From an uncultured Aquimarina sp. (GTDB lineage Bacteria > Bacteroidota > Bacteroidia > Flavobacteriales > Flavobacteriaceae): a stretch of DNA of 64,000 nt. Shown here one piece after another: positions 27,622-38,630 of this stretch (positions within the stretch are counted from its first letter, which is position 1; the number at the start of each line of letters is the position of its first letter). The stretch is from positions 62,001 through 126,000 of the forward strand of contig CANMLW010000001.1 of assembly GCA_947498705.1 (NCBI GenBank), given 5' to 3'. The translations under genes and the position numbers were made by a program. Below the pieces are notes generated by a model. That model worked only from the letters and a program-made list of their open reading frames with translations. It did no database searches and was not told where the DNA came from.

Positions 27622-30600
27622 ATGAATGATTCATCAAAGAATAGTGCAAATAATGATTTTCTGAAAACTGATAGAGGAAAAACTGAATCCAATGCAATAG
27701 ATATACCATCAATATCTTTACCCAAGGGTGGAGGAGCTATTAAAGGCATCGATGAAAAATTCTCTGTAAATGCAGTTAATGGAACTTCTTCATTCTCGAT
27801 ACCACTACCTTTTTCACCAGCCAGAGGTGCATCACCGTCCTTAGAAATTACTTATAGTTCTGGGGCTGGTAATAGCATTTTTGGTTTAGGATGGGGGTTA
27901 AATCTTAGTGCTATGCAGAGAAAAACAGATAAAGCATTGCCACAGTATATCGATGCAATTGATTCTGATACATTTTTATTTTCTGAAGCAGAAGATTTAG
28001 TTCCTGAATTTAAAAAGAATGAAGACGGAAGTTTTGTTTTGGATATGGATGAAGAATATGTTCTGGATGAAAGAGATAGCACCGATGGACTATTTACCAT
28101 AAGAAAATACAAACCCCGTATAGAGGGGCTTTTTGCTCGAATAGAACGTTGGACAGAAAAAACAACCGGACAAATAAAATGGAGAGTAATTACTAGAGAT
28201 AATACAACTACACTTTTTGGTTGGACAAACAATGCAATTATCTCCAATCCAAAAGATCCAAAAAAAATATATAAATGGTTACCAGAGTTTGTGTTTGACG
28301 ACAAAGGAAATTGCTCTCAATACATTTATAAGAAAGAAGATGAAAAGGGGTTTGATAAATCTTTATTACATAATCGTAATAGACATGAAAACGGTATCAT
28401 TACGTATACCAACCTGTATATAGATAAAATTCTATATGGTAATAAAACATTCTATCAAGGGTTCGGAAATGTTTTTCCTGCAGAAACAGATTATATGTTT
28501 CAAACTGTATTTGATTACGGAACCATATTGCCAACAGATTCGCCAGAAACCATTCATGATTGGGATTTTAGAGCCGATGCATTTTCTAATTATAAACCTG
28601 GTTTTGAACTTAGAACAACACGATTATGTAAAAGAGTATTACTATTTCATGTATTTGAAGAATTGGCGGTATTACCAGATACATCAGATACAAAAACATT
28701 GGTTAAATCAATCAATTTTGAGTATGATACTACTACAGAGCAGGATTTTACATTTTTAAAAGCAGTTACATCATTTGGCTACATCAAAAAACCAGATGGA
28801 TCATACTCTTATAAAAAACTTCCTCCTATAGAATTTGAATACCAAAATCATGATTGGAGTAATGAGATTAAAACTATAGCAACAAATGATTTAATTCATG
28901 CCCCGGTTGGGTTGGATGAACAACAATACCAGTTTACAGATTTGTATAATGAGGGTCTATCTGGCATCCTTACAGAACAAGCTAATGGGTGGTATTATAA
29001 ACAAAATCTAAGTGAGGGAAAATTTGAACAAGCCAAGTTAGTTTCCCCCAAACCATCCTTTACAGGTTTGGGAGGAAGGTTACAGTTACTGGATTTGGAC
29101 GCAGACGGAGGTAAGCAACTTACTAGTTTAGGTACAGAACCAAAAGGATATTTTGAGTTAGATGACAACAATAAATGGCACGGGCTTAGAACCTTCAAAA
29201 AATTACCCAATATTGATTTTAATGATGCCAATACCCGAATGCTGGATTTGAACGGTGATGGTAAGCCAGAAGTAATAATTTCTGAAGATCAGGTGTTCAC
29301 ATGGTATGAGTCGCAAGGTAGAGATGGATTCACTGCTGCCAGCACCACTACCAAATCGATGGATGAAGAAAAGGGGCCACATATACTATTTAATGATAGA
29401 GAGCAAAGTATCTATTTGGCAGATATGTCGGGAGATGGAATGACCGATATTTTAAGAATCAGAAATGGAGAAGTATGCTATTGGCCAAATTTGGGGTATG
29501 GAAAATTTGGGACAAAAGTTGCAATCGACAACGCTCCCTTGTTTGACCATCCAGATTTGTTTAATGCTTCTTATCTGAAATTAGCTGATATTGATGGATC
29601 GGGAACATCAGACATTATTTATTTAGGAAAAAGCAAATTTAGCTGCTGGAAAAACTTAAGCGGAAACAGTTTTAGTAATACTCCTTTTGAAATAGCTGTT
29701 TTTCCAGAAATTCATACACAATCTAATGTTACAATAACAGATCTTTTGGGTAATGGTGTGGCATGCATTGTTTGGTCAAGTACGCTGACAAAAGACGCCA
29801 ATGCATCACTAAAATATATTGATCTTATGAATAGTAAGAAACCGCATGTAATGGTTTCTTATAAAAATAATATGGGCAAAGAAGTAGCTATAGAATATAT
29901 CGCTTCTACCCATTTTTATATCCAAGATAAGCTTGCAGGAAAACCTTGGGTAACCAAATTACATTTTCCAGTTCATTGTGTTTCTCAAATCACAAATCAA
30001 GATAAAATATCGGGACATAAGTTTGTTACACAATATAAATATCATCATGGGTATTATGACCACCCAGAAAGAGAGTTTCGGGGTTTTGGGATGGTAGAGA
30101 AAATCGATGCAGAAACTTTCGAACATTGGCAAAAAGGAGACGCCTCAAATATAGTAGACGAATCCTTACATCAGGAACCAGTAATAACCAAAATCTGGAA
30201 TCATACAGGGGCTTTCTTACAAAATGGTAACATCCTGAATCAGTTTGAAAAAGATTATTGGTATGAGGAGATGAGACGACAAGGTTTTACAGTTGCTCAT
30301 CACGAGGTGACGCTGCCAGAAGCCAAATTAGTAGTTGCTCCCGGAATGACCTCTGGTATATTAAACACATTATCTGCACAAGAGTTACAAGAAGCACATA
30401 GAGCATGTAAGGGAATGATGCTTAGATCAGAAACATTTGCAAAAGATGCGATCAAATATGGAAATACAGAAACAGCTTATAAAAAAGAATTAACTCCTTT
30501 TTCGGTAGCAACTCATAATTGTATGATCGAACTATTGCAACCTAAGGGAAAAAATAAGCATGCTATATATATAGTCAAAGAAAGTGAAGCAATTACCTAT

Positions 30601-33600
30601 ACTTATGAAAGAAATACAGAAGACCCTAGGATAGCACATAGCATAAATGTTGTTTTAGATGAATATGCTAATGTATTAGAATCTGCATCAGTTGTATACC
30701 CTAGAATATTACCAGATGGGACACTTCCTATAGAGATACAACAAGTGCAAAGCAAAACGACAATTATTTATACTAATAACCAATTTACCAATGATGTTAT
30801 AGCAGAAAACACCTATCGTTTACGGTTACAATCAGAAGTAAAAACTTTTGAACTTAAAGGAGTTTCTAAAACAGGTATGTTTTATCTGCCCAATGACTTT
30901 GAGAACATACTTTCTGATGAACAATCAGATACAGCCTTATACCACGAAATAGAGAAGCCTTTGGTAGGTATTAAGGCTCAAAAAAGACTGATCGAACATA
31001 TACGATCTACGTATTACCAAAACGATTTAACCACAGCCTTACCGTTGCATCAAATAGAGTCATTGGCATTTCCTTTTCAAAATTATCAATTGGCATATAC
31101 TCCAGAATTGGTGACAGATATTTTTCAGGCAAAAGCAAATAACGCGTTTTTGGTCGAAGGCAAATTTATACATAGCGAAGGAGATGATAATTGGTGGGTT
31201 CGTTCTGGAGTACTACAATACAAAACGCCCGCAGAAACCCAAAATGATGCACAAAATCGTTTTTATATGCCTATTTCCTATAGAGATCCTTATGATGCAA
31301 TTACCAAAGTAAGATACTATGATAATTATTTCTTATTGATAGAAGAAACTGAAGATGTATTAGGAAATATAGCTAAGACTACAAGCTTCAATTTGCGAAC
31401 GCTTTCACCCAATAGAATGATAGATATTAATGGTAATATATCAGAGACTATTAGTGATGAACTTGGGTTTGTAAAAGCATTGGCTGTTATGGGAAAAGGC
31501 AATGAAGCAGATGAATTGACAGGGCTATCTGAAGCTACAGATATTGCAGAATCAACATTGATCAATGATTTTTTTCAGGCTCCTGATTCTGGACAGCTCA
31601 CAAATATCGCAACAAGTTTATTAAACCGTGCTACAGCAAGATTTGTATATGATTTTGAAGCATACACAAATTCTGGTAAACCTATAACAGTTGCTACTGT
31701 TCTTAGAGAGCAGCACTTTCTGCAAAACATGAATTCATCAATTCAAATAAAATTTGAATATATGAGTGGAGGAGGTGAAGTAATTATGCGTAAAGTACAG
31801 GCAGCTCCGGGGTTGGCCAGAGAGGTAGTAGTGAATCCAGATAACACTATACAAATAATTGAAACAGATACCTCAACACTTATTCCACCGCAGCTTCGCT
31901 GGATAGGCAATGGTAGAACTATAAAAAACAACAAAGGAAACGTAGTAAAACAGTACGAACCTTATTTTTCTGTCAATTATCAATATGAAGATGTTAAAGA
32001 ACTAGTAGAAACAGGGGTAACCCCGATCCATTACTATGATGCTTTAGGTAGGTTGATAAAAACAGAAATGCCCGACGATACATTTTCAAAAGTTGAGTTT
32101 GATTCCTGGAAAAAAGTGAGTTATGATACTAATGATACAATTCTCGAGTCTTCATGGTATCAGAATAGGACAAATAACCTAATCAATGCACAGTTACTAG
32201 CAGAAGGAAAAGATCCAATCAAAGAAAAAGAGGCAGCAGACAAGGCTGCTGCACATGCAGACACTCCTACTGTTTTACATTTTGATACGCTGGGTAGAGC
32301 GATTATGTCTGTTGATCATAATAAAAATACTACAACGAATATAGATGAATTTTACCAAACAAAGGTGCAACTGGATATCGAAGGAAACCTAAGAGAGATT
32401 ACAGATGCTCGTGATAATATCGTGATGCACTATAAATATGATATGTTGGGTAATGTGGTATACACCCATAGTATGGATACCGGGCAACGTTGGTTATTGA
32501 CCAATGTTTTAGGTAGCCCACTTCGCACCTGGGATGAGAGAAATCATGAGTTTCAGTATTTTTATGATAATGCTCAAAGGCCTATTCATAATAAAGTAAT
32601 AGGAGGAGACGGAGCAGCACCATTGGATCATATTTTTAATAGAATAATCTATGGCGAAAGTCTCTTATCAGGCGTAAGAACTCAACTTAACAGATTTAAT
32701 GAAGCTGCTTTGCAAACCCGAAATGTTTTGGGAAAAATCATTCAGCAATATGACACTGCGGGATTGGTAGATACACCTGATTATGATTTTAAAGGACAGC
32801 CCTTGGCAACCACTAGAAAGCTTTATGAAAACTACAAAGAAGTAGCGAATTGGATAGACGCAAATTTGCTTAATGATTTAGAGCCGGGTGCGGGATTTAC
32901 ATTTGCCACAGAAACAGATGCATTAGGAAGAATAAGTAGACAAACAGCGCCAGACGGAAGCATTATTACACCTTCATATAACGAAACCGGATTATTGAAT
33001 AGTGAAAGCGTACTACATCCAGAACATGTAGCTGCATCTATCTATATCAGAAGTATTGATTATAATGAAAAAGGGCAGCGCAACAACATTGTTTATGGTA
33101 ATTATGTAAACACCAAATTCTATTATGATAAAGAAACTTTTAGACTGAAACGATTAGAAAGTAAACGACAAAATGGAGATCGATTACAAGATTGGTATTA
33201 TACCTATGATCCTATGGGTAATATCTCTCATATCGAAGACAAAGATGCTCCGGTTATATTTTTTAACAATCAAAAAATTACAGGACTTGCTACGTATACC
33301 TATGATTCGTTGTATCGTTTGGTGGCAGCTACGGGCAGAGAAAATGATGCAACATCGAACTTTGGTAGTTGTGACAATTGGAATGATCAAGCCTTTGCCC
33401 ATTATTTAAACCCGGGTGATCCAATGGCAGTGCGCAATTATACACAACAATATAGTTATGATACCGTCGGAAATATACTAGAAATGAAACACCTTGCACA
33501 ACGAGGTAACTGGACAAGAACCTATGAATATGAATTACAAAATAATCGACTAAGAAGGACACAAATAGGAGATAACGGTAATCCAGCCAATTATACAAAG

Positions 33601-35331
33601 TATCAACATCATACTACCCATGGATATCTAGAAGAGATGCCACATCTCGAGAGCATAGATTGGAATTTTAAAGAAGAAATTGTTCATACCAGTAGGCAAC
33701 ACTGTACTGGGGATAATATTCCTGTCATGACTTATTACCAGTACGATGGTAATGGTCAGCGAATTCGAAAAATAACCGAGAATCAGGCCACGCAAGGCGG
33801 AGTACCTACCAAAAAAGAAGAACGTATTTACATATCGGGTTATGAGTTGTATAAAAAGTACACAGGCGCAAATGCGGGGTTAGAAAGAACGAGTTTAAGC
33901 TTACTAGAAAACGAGCATCGATTGGTAATGGTAGAAACCCGAAATGATGTAGATGATGGCACAGAAAAACAACTGGTAAGATATCAATTGCACAACCACT
34001 TAGGTTCTGCTGCCTTAGAGTTAGAAGGATCACCAGGTGCAAGAGTGATTTCTTATGAAGAGTACCATCCTTTTGGTACTACAGCATATCAGGCAAATAA
34101 TAGTACGATTTTGGCTGCTGCAAAACGATATCGTTATACGGGGATGGAGCGAGACGAGGAAACAGGGTTGGCATATCATGGTGCCAGGTATTATATATCC
34201 TGGCTAGGAAGATGGTTAAGTGCAGATCCCATTGGTATTGGAGATGGGGTAAATGTATATAGGTATTGTAACAATAACCCAATCATGAAAATAGATAAAA
34301 GTGGTAGACAGGCCGATGATCCTCCTTTACGACTTCAGCCACCATCGTTATTAAATCCGCAGTCTTCAGAAGATAGAATGATTCAAAGGTTGAGTCCTGT
34401 GCTTAGCCCAGGTACATTACGATTGGGGCCATCTCCACAAATACCTTTATTCTTGCCAGGAATAACCATACCGTCAATTACACCAGATGGTGCTACTTCA
34501 ACTATTCCAGAGTCCTCCTCACCAGAGATTTCTGAGACTCCGGCAGAAGATCCACCATCACCTTCACCAGTTCAGGCTGATTTTTCATTATCAGATCAAC
34601 GATTGGATGTGCGATTTTGGGAATTGTTGAGGTTACGAATTGAACTTTCTGGCGCAGAGTTGTCCACCATCAATACAGGAGATTTGCATTTAAGACTAAG
34701 GTATGCATATGGTTCAGACATATCATTTAGACTTGGTGACCCAAATATTGGTTCAGCATCAATAGGTTATAATCCATCATCACAAGTTGGTTCTATGACT
34801 ATAGCAGGAGGTACAGGTGATTCTCCTACAGATTTTAGGTCTTCATTTACTGTGAATACAGAAGGAAATGCATCACTTTCCTCAAGTTTTGGATTTAGAA
34901 CAACGCTTGGAGGTGGGCAAACAATGCGATTTTCTCAGGCTTTTGGATACAATGCAATTACAGGAACATTTAGTTTAGGACTAACCTTGGGAGCTCCACT
35001 AGTAGCTACGCCAACAGAATTAAGTGAGTCTATACCAAGAGCAGAATCTGCTGCAAGAAGTGTAACAGGTAGCATACCCGATTTAGAACTTAGCCCAGAC
35101 GGAGTTAGTCAATTTATTGATAGACATAACACCGTTCCCGATGGTTCACCTCCCGGTACAGTTTCTGACTTTAGTGCACTTGGGACAGCAGGTGGGCAAA
35201 TGGGTAGATTATTTGGGGTCCCCAGAACACCATCTATTAGAGCTGGATTACAATTGGGTATCACCCCATCACCAGCAGCAGGAACCCCGGCATTTACCAT
35301 TACTGGGGGTATACAAGGCTTTTTTTGGTAA
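27622..35331 (+). CDS. Tc toxin TcB-TcC fusion (SpvB/TcdB + RHS core) with C-terminal payload
   Basis: This 2569-residue protein has the B and C components of an ABC (Tc) toxin on one chain. Order: SpvB-type N-domain (about 30-360, GGGAIKGIDEKFSVN, FGLGWGLNL); FG-GAP-like propeller blades (about 480-720: LDLDADGG, LDLNGDGKPEV, LADMSGDGMTDI, LADIDGSGTSDI); TcdB middle domains (about 730-1050); RHS/YD shell (about 1330-2220). The RHS core box ends ERDEETGLAYHGARYY...GRWLSADPIG...NNNPIMKIDKSG, where TcC proteins self-cleave. The payload after residue 2229 (about 341 residues) is a proline-rich linker plus a Gly/Ser/Thr beta-strand region ending GGIQGFFW. No signal peptide. First gene of the three-gene toxin operon; 50 bases before the next. 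Confidence 0.93.
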   Translation: MNDSSKNSANNDFLKTDRGKTESNAIDIPSISLPKGGGAIKGIDEKFSVNAVNGTSSFSIPLPFSPARGASPSLEITYSSGAGNSIFGLGWGLNLSAMQRKTDKALPQYIDAIDSDTFLFSEAEDLVPEFKKNEDGSFVLDMDEEYVLDERDSTDGLFTIRKYKPRIEGLFARIERWTEKTTGQIKWRVITRDNTTTLFGWTNNAIISNPKDPKKIYKWLPEFVFDDKGNCSQYIYKKEDEKGFDKSLLHNRNRHENGIITYTNLYIDKILYGNKTFYQGFGNVFPAETDYMFQTVFDYGTILPTDSPETIHDWDFRADAFSNYKPGFELRTTRLCKRVLLFHVFEELAVLPDTSDTKTLVKSINFEYDTTTEQDFTFLKAVTSFGYIKKPDGSYSYKKLPPIEFEYQNHDWSNEIKTIATNDLIHAPVGLDEQQYQFTDLYNEGLSGILTEQANGWYYKQNLSEGKFEQAKLVSPKPSFTGLGGRLQLLDLDADGGKQLTSLGTEPKGYFELDDNNKWHGLRTFKKLPNIDFNDANTRMLDLNGDGKPEVIISEDQVFTWYESQGRDGFTAASTTTKSMDEEKGPHILFNDREQSIYLADMSGDGMTDILRIRNGEVCYWPNLGYGKFGTKVAIDNAPLFDHPDLFNASYLKLADIDGSGTSDIIYLGKSKFSCWKNLSGNSFSNTPFEIAVFPEIHTQSNVTITDLLGNGVACIVWSSTLTKDANASLKYIDLMNSKKPHVMVSYKNNMGKEVAIEYIASTHFYIQDKLAGKPWVTKLHFPVHCVSQITNQDKISGHKFVTQYKYHHGYYDHPEREFRGFGMVEKIDAETFEHWQKGDASNIVDESLHQEPVITKIWNHTGAFLQNGNILNQFEKDYWYEEMRRQGFTVAHHEVTLPEAKLVVAPGMTSGILNTLSAQELQEAHRACKGMMLRSETFAKDAIKYGNTETAYKKELTPFSVATHNCMIELLQPKGKNKHAIYIVKESEAITYTYERNTEDPRIAHSINVVLDEYANVLESASVVYPRILPDGTLPIEIQQVQSKTTIIYTNNQFTNDVIAENTYRLRLQSEVKTFELKGVSKTGMFYLPNDFENILSDEQSDTALYHEIEKPLVGIKAQKRLIEHIRSTYYQNDLTTALPLHQIESLAFPFQNYQLAYTPELVTDIFQAKANNAFLVEGKFIHSEGDDNWWVRSGVLQYKTPAETQNDAQNRFYMPISYRDPYDAITKVRYYDNYFLLIEETEDVLGNIAKTTSFNLRTLSPNRMIDINGNISETISDELGFVKALAVMGKGNEADELTGLSEATDIAESTLINDFFQAPDSGQLTNIATSLLNRATARFVYDFEAYTNSGKPITVATVLREQHFLQNMNSSIQIKFEYMSGGGEVIMRKVQAAPGLAREVVVNPDNTIQIIETDTSTLIPPQLRWIGNGRTIKNNKGNVVKQYEPYFSVNYQYEDVKELVETGVTPIHYYDALGRLIKTEMPDDTFSKVEFDSWKKVSYDTNDTILESSWYQNRTNNLINAQLLAEGKDPIKEKEAADKAAAHADTPTVLHFDTLGRAIMSVDHNKNTTTNIDEFYQTKVQLDIEGNLREITDARDNIVMHYKYDMLGNVVYTHSMDTGQRWLLTNVLGSPLRTWDERNHEFQYFYDNAQRPIHNKVIGGDGAAPLDHIFNRIIYGESLLSGVRTQLNRFNEAALQTRNVLGKIIQQYDTAGLVDTPDYDFKGQPLATTRKLYENYKEVANWIDANLLNDLEPGAGFTFATETDALGRISRQTAPDGSIITPSYNETGLLNSESVLHPEHVAASIYIRSIDYNEKGQRNNIVYGNYVNTKFYYDKETFRLKRLESKRQNGDRLQDWYYTYDPMGNISHIEDKDAPVIFFNNQKITGLATYTYDSLYRLVAATGRENDATSNFGSCDNWNDQAFAHYLNPGDPMAVRNYTQQYSYDTVGNILEMKHLAQRGNWTRTYEYELQNNRLRRTQIGDNGNPANYTKYQHHTTHGYLEEMPHLESIDWNFKEEIVHTSRQHCTGDNIPVMTYYQYDGNGQRIRKITENQATQGGVPTKKEERIYISGYELYKKYTGANAGLERTSLSLLENEHRLVMVETRNDVDDGTEKQLVRYQLHNHLGSAALELEGSPGARVISYEEYHPFGTTAYQANNSTILAAAKRYRYTGMERDEETGLAYHGARYYISWLGRWLSADPIGIGDGVNVYRYCNNNPIMKIDKSGRQADDPPLRLQPPSLLNPQSSEDRMIQRLSPVLSPGTLRLGPSPQIPLFLPGITIPSITPDGATSTIPESSSPEISETPAEDPPSPSPVQADFSLSDQRLDVRFWELLRLRIELSGAELSTINTGDLHLRLRYAYGSDISFRLGDPNIGSASIGYNPSSQVGSMTIAGGTGDSPTDFRSSFTVNTEGNASLSSSFGFRTTLGGGQTMRFSQAFGYNAITGTFSLGLTLGAPLVATPTELSESIPRAESAARSVTGSIPDLELSPDGVSQFIDRHNTVPDGSPPGTVSDFSALGTAGGQMGRLFGVPRTPSIRAGLQLGITPSPAAGTPAFTITGGIQGFFW

Positions 35332-35381
35332 AAATATAAATACACTCAAAGAAAATAATACGAACTATAAAAGCTAAACCA

Positions 35382-38300
35382 ATGAAAATCACACAAGCAA
35401 AAGATCCCATATTTGTTGAAGAATGTAATGAAGAAGGATTACATCCTGTAGGATATTTTCCTCCACCTGTTCGTTTTGTCGAACCCGATACAGAAGGGCG
35501 GTTGATTAGCATTTTAAGAGATGCGACAAATCTGGCAATAGAAAATACGTTGGAAGCATTGGTCAATGCAGTATTGGCATATATAGATGGAGACCCTGAG
35601 TTGGCTTTTGCGATGGCAGATTTAACAGTGTCAGGAAAAGAAGCATTTAGGCTTTTTAGCGAAGAAAACCCTAATGATGTACAGCTAATTAATGCTGTAA
35701 ATGATTTTGTAGATGTAACAATTGATTTGGTACGTCTTTCTCGTGCAGTAGCAGAAGTATTAGATAGGGCATATGAAGCTTTATGGACTATTCGACATCG
35801 GTATGGAGAACGTAGACTTGGGTGGATTGCGGTATGGGCAGAGATAGACTCTCCACATCGACCCGTTAATGTTCCGGGTACACATCATACGCAATACGAT
35901 ATAGAAGTACCGGTTCGTAGAAATAAAGATGCACCGGCTCGAACAATCAAGTCACGATTTACCATATTTGATAATCATAATCTACCCGAAGCGATAGACA
36001 TAGATTCTGTAATAGGAGAAAGACAGTTGCCCACAGCACCTATTCCTTCTATAAACAGCTCAAGTCAGTTATTATGTTATATCCATGGGCATAGTTCTAG
36101 GCTTGAAGAAGGAGAAAAATTAGGGAATGAGTTGTTAAATAGTGGTCCATATACTCTTATTTCTATGGATTTGCCTTGTAATGGATATGCCGATATGTTT
36201 GATCATATCGAAATAGCTCCAGACACTGATACAGATACCTTAGAATCATTTCCTTTACTCAATTTAATAGAACAATATGTAATCGATTTTATTAGGACTA
36301 TAGGTACTGTTATAGGTAGCCCTATTGAAGAGCAGATTGCTGCTGTTATAGGAGGTAGTTTAGGTGGTAATACATCTATACTATTAGCAAAAAGAGATAT
36401 GGATGAACATCCTTGGCTTACAAATTTTATTGCTTGGAGCGCAGCAAGTGTATGGACTCCTTATACAGGGATCATAAGAGAAACTGGCCCTAATACAGCA
36501 AGAGCAAGAATGCAGGAACGTGATTTTCCTGAAAGAAGAAGAGAGTACATTACACAAGTTTTTGATGATAGTACACGTATATTTTCGGTAAGACCACAAG
36601 GCGAATATTGGTATCGTGATGATGGCTGGGAGCCTTGTAAAACACTTTACCTTAGGGGAGCGCGAGAAGATAGACGAGAAATATATAATGAAAACTTTAG
36701 ACGTTGGCATTGGCGTGTGGCTTTAGAGCAAATGCTTTTCAGTCATAGACATCCTGTATCACGACTTGAAAAGGTCAATGGTCGTTTACTTTTAATGGCG
36801 GCAGAAGGAGATGATTACCCCTGGACACATATTCATGATGCTACCAGGGATATGGCAATGTTAATGATTAATACTCCCGGTACGTTAAGACGTTTAAGAA
36901 ATACGGGGCATTCTATACATGACGAACGCCCAATACAATTGGCCAATGAGATTAACAATTTTTTACCTTCACCAAAACCTTCTGATGTAGATGAAGAACG
37001 TTGGGTAGGATGGCAATCATTAAATATGATGGGGTTTTCAACTCCGGCCATTGCAACTAATGAAGACGGAACTCTATCTGTTTTTGTATTAGGGGAAAAC
37101 GGTAAGATTTGGAGAAGTAATCAAAATACTATAAACGGAAACTGGTCCACCGATTGGATTCAAATTCGTGGTGGTTTGGATGATGGTGATCGTTTAGGTA
37201 CTTCTATTGCGGTTGAGCGAAATTGGGACGGAAGGCTTGAAATTTTTTCGTTGTATGAAAACGAAAATTGGGTAGCTCACGTCTGGCAAAATGATGCAAA
37301 TGGAACGTGGCATAATTGGGATAAAGGAAATCATATTAACCAACTTATAGGAGGAGGAACAGATAGTGTTTTTGCGGTAGAGCGCTTTGGTGAATCCCCT
37401 GGAGAGATTTTAGAAGATGGGCTTCGTTTTGATGTAGGGCGACGATGGCTTTTGGTAGGAGCAATTCGTACAAATGGACGTATTCATATTCGTGGACAAA
37501 ATAATTTTGGTTGGTGGACAAATGGCAGAGATATAGGAAATGCAGATATAACTATTCAAGGTGTTCCTTGCGCAACTCGTCTCATGTCTGGATTGTTAAT
37601 CATTATTGCACGCGATACTTCAGATCGATTATTGTATATAAGAGAAACTTCTCCAGATAACTGGGAAACCAACTGGAATGTATTAGAAGGGATTAGCCCT
37701 ACAAGTGATGCTTCGGCTACCTTAGAAGCAAATGGTAGATTGGTTATTGCTGTTCGTGATGATAGTGGTCATTTGTCATTAATTAGGGAGGTAGTACCCG
37801 GAAGAGAATGGGGAAGATGGGAGCAAATAGAGGCTGGTATTGCAGAGAATGCAACCCCTATAGTTGTAACAAATGCTTGGGGAGAACTACAAGTTTTCGT
37901 GCGATGGACCGATGGTTCTATTCGATCAAAAAGGCAACGATTAGGAGTAATACGTAGTTGGACAGACTGGAATAACTTAGGAGGATCTTTTACTCGTGGG
38001 CCCGTAGTCGATTTGGGAGCAAACGGTATGCCAGTCGTCTTTTGCATTGGTGCCGATCAACAGGTACACGTAAACACATTGCCATTGGACACCATTCGTA
38101 TTGTAACGGCAGTAATTAGAGATGAGCATAGGATTACTCATTTATGCAATACTTTAACCACATGGTCACCTATATCAGTCGATCAAGTAATAGAAGAAAT
38201 ACTAGGAAATGACAGAACATACATATTAAGAACATCTACAGGCCTTACAAATCGAATAATTGTTCGTCAGATACTTACTACTTCTCCCGATACTTCTTTA

Positions 38301-38630
38301 GAGAATAATCTAGAAAATTTGCCCATCACAGTAGATGTTCATTTTACAGATACTGGTATGCATCCTTCAGAATCGTCTATAAGTAAAAGAGTTACACATA
38401 CCATAAGAAGAAGTGATAACTCTATGGCTTCAATTATTGGCTTGCATAATGCAGAAGAAGGATGGTCTGTAGGTAAAGCTACTGCCATAAGGCAAATATT
38501 AGAGGGGACACAGCAATATCATATCGAGCTTGAAGGTGGTGAAATAAATGACATCATAGCACGAGAATTTTTGACAACCATCGCAGATGATAGTACAGAA
38601 AATAATTTGGATAGTTTACCTGATTGTTAA
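35382..38630 (+). CDS. Alpha/beta hydrolase + PLL-like propeller + tandem DUF3892, Tc-operon accessory
   Basis: This 1082-residue protein is encoded between the TcBC and TcA genes. After a helical N-domain (about 1-150) comes an alpha/beta hydrolase: oxyanion H235-G-H237, nucleophile S326 in GGSLGGN, acid D477 or D478, and H510 in TGHSIHD. Residues about 535-900 are repeated blades resembling the PLL fucose-lectin propeller of Photorhabdus (AIATNEDGTLSVFVLGENGKI, ERNWDGRLEIFSLYENENW, VVTNAWGELQVFVRWTDGSI). The C-terminus carries two DUF3892-like modules (about 904-985 and 1003-1082), each ending in LTT..D.S.ENNL..LP. No signal peptide. I infer a carbohydrate-targeted hydrolase, possibly a toxin accessory or cargo. 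Substrate unknown. Confidence 0.8.
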   Translation: MKITQAKDPIFVEECNEEGLHPVGYFPPPVRFVEPDTEGRLISILRDATNLAIENTLEALVNAVLAYIDGDPELAFAMADLTVSGKEAFRLFSEENPNDVQLINAVNDFVDVTIDLVRLSRAVAEVLDRAYEALWTIRHRYGERRLGWIAVWAEIDSPHRPVNVPGTHHTQYDIEVPVRRNKDAPARTIKSRFTIFDNHNLPEAIDIDSVIGERQLPTAPIPSINSSSQLLCYIHGHSSRLEEGEKLGNELLNSGPYTLISMDLPCNGYADMFDHIEIAPDTDTDTLESFPLLNLIEQYVIDFIRTIGTVIGSPIEEQIAAVIGGSLGGNTSILLAKRDMDEHPWLTNFIAWSAASVWTPYTGIIRETGPNTARARMQERDFPERRREYITQVFDDSTRIFSVRPQGEYWYRDDGWEPCKTLYLRGAREDRREIYNENFRRWHWRVALEQMLFSHRHPVSRLEKVNGRLLLMAAEGDDYPWTHIHDATRDMAMLMINTPGTLRRLRNTGHSIHDERPIQLANEINNFLPSPKPSDVDEERWVGWQSLNMMGFSTPAIATNEDGTLSVFVLGENGKIWRSNQNTINGNWSTDWIQIRGGLDDGDRLGTSIAVERNWDGRLEIFSLYENENWVAHVWQNDANGTWHNWDKGNHINQLIGGGTDSVFAVERFGESPGEILEDGLRFDVGRRWLLVGAIRTNGRIHIRGQNNFGWWTNGRDIGNADITIQGVPCATRLMSGLLIIIARDTSDRLLYIRETSPDNWETNWNVLEGISPTSDASATLEANGRLVIAVRDDSGHLSLIREVVPGREWGRWEQIEAGIAENATPIVVTNAWGELQVFVRWTDGSIRSKRQRLGVIRSWTDWNNLGGSFTRGPVVDLGANGMPVVFCIGADQQVHVNTLPLDTIRIVTAVIRDEHRITHLCNTLTTWSPISVDQVIEEILGNDRTYILRTSTGLTNRIIVRQILTTSPDTSLENNLENLPITVDVHFTDTGMHPSESSISKRVTHTIRRSDNSMASIIGLHNAEEGWSVGKATAIRQILEGTQQYHIELEGGEINDIIAREFLTTIADDSTENNLDSLPDC

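Noticed and set aside
33329..33598. Minus-strand frames within the TcBC gene
   Set aside because: Shadows of the RHS repeat coding sequence with composition unlike a real protein.
27622..35331. T6SS RHS effector
   Set aside because: SpvB and TcdB domains, the FG-GAP propeller and the TcA partner define a Tc toxin; there is no PAAR domain or vgrG gene nearby.
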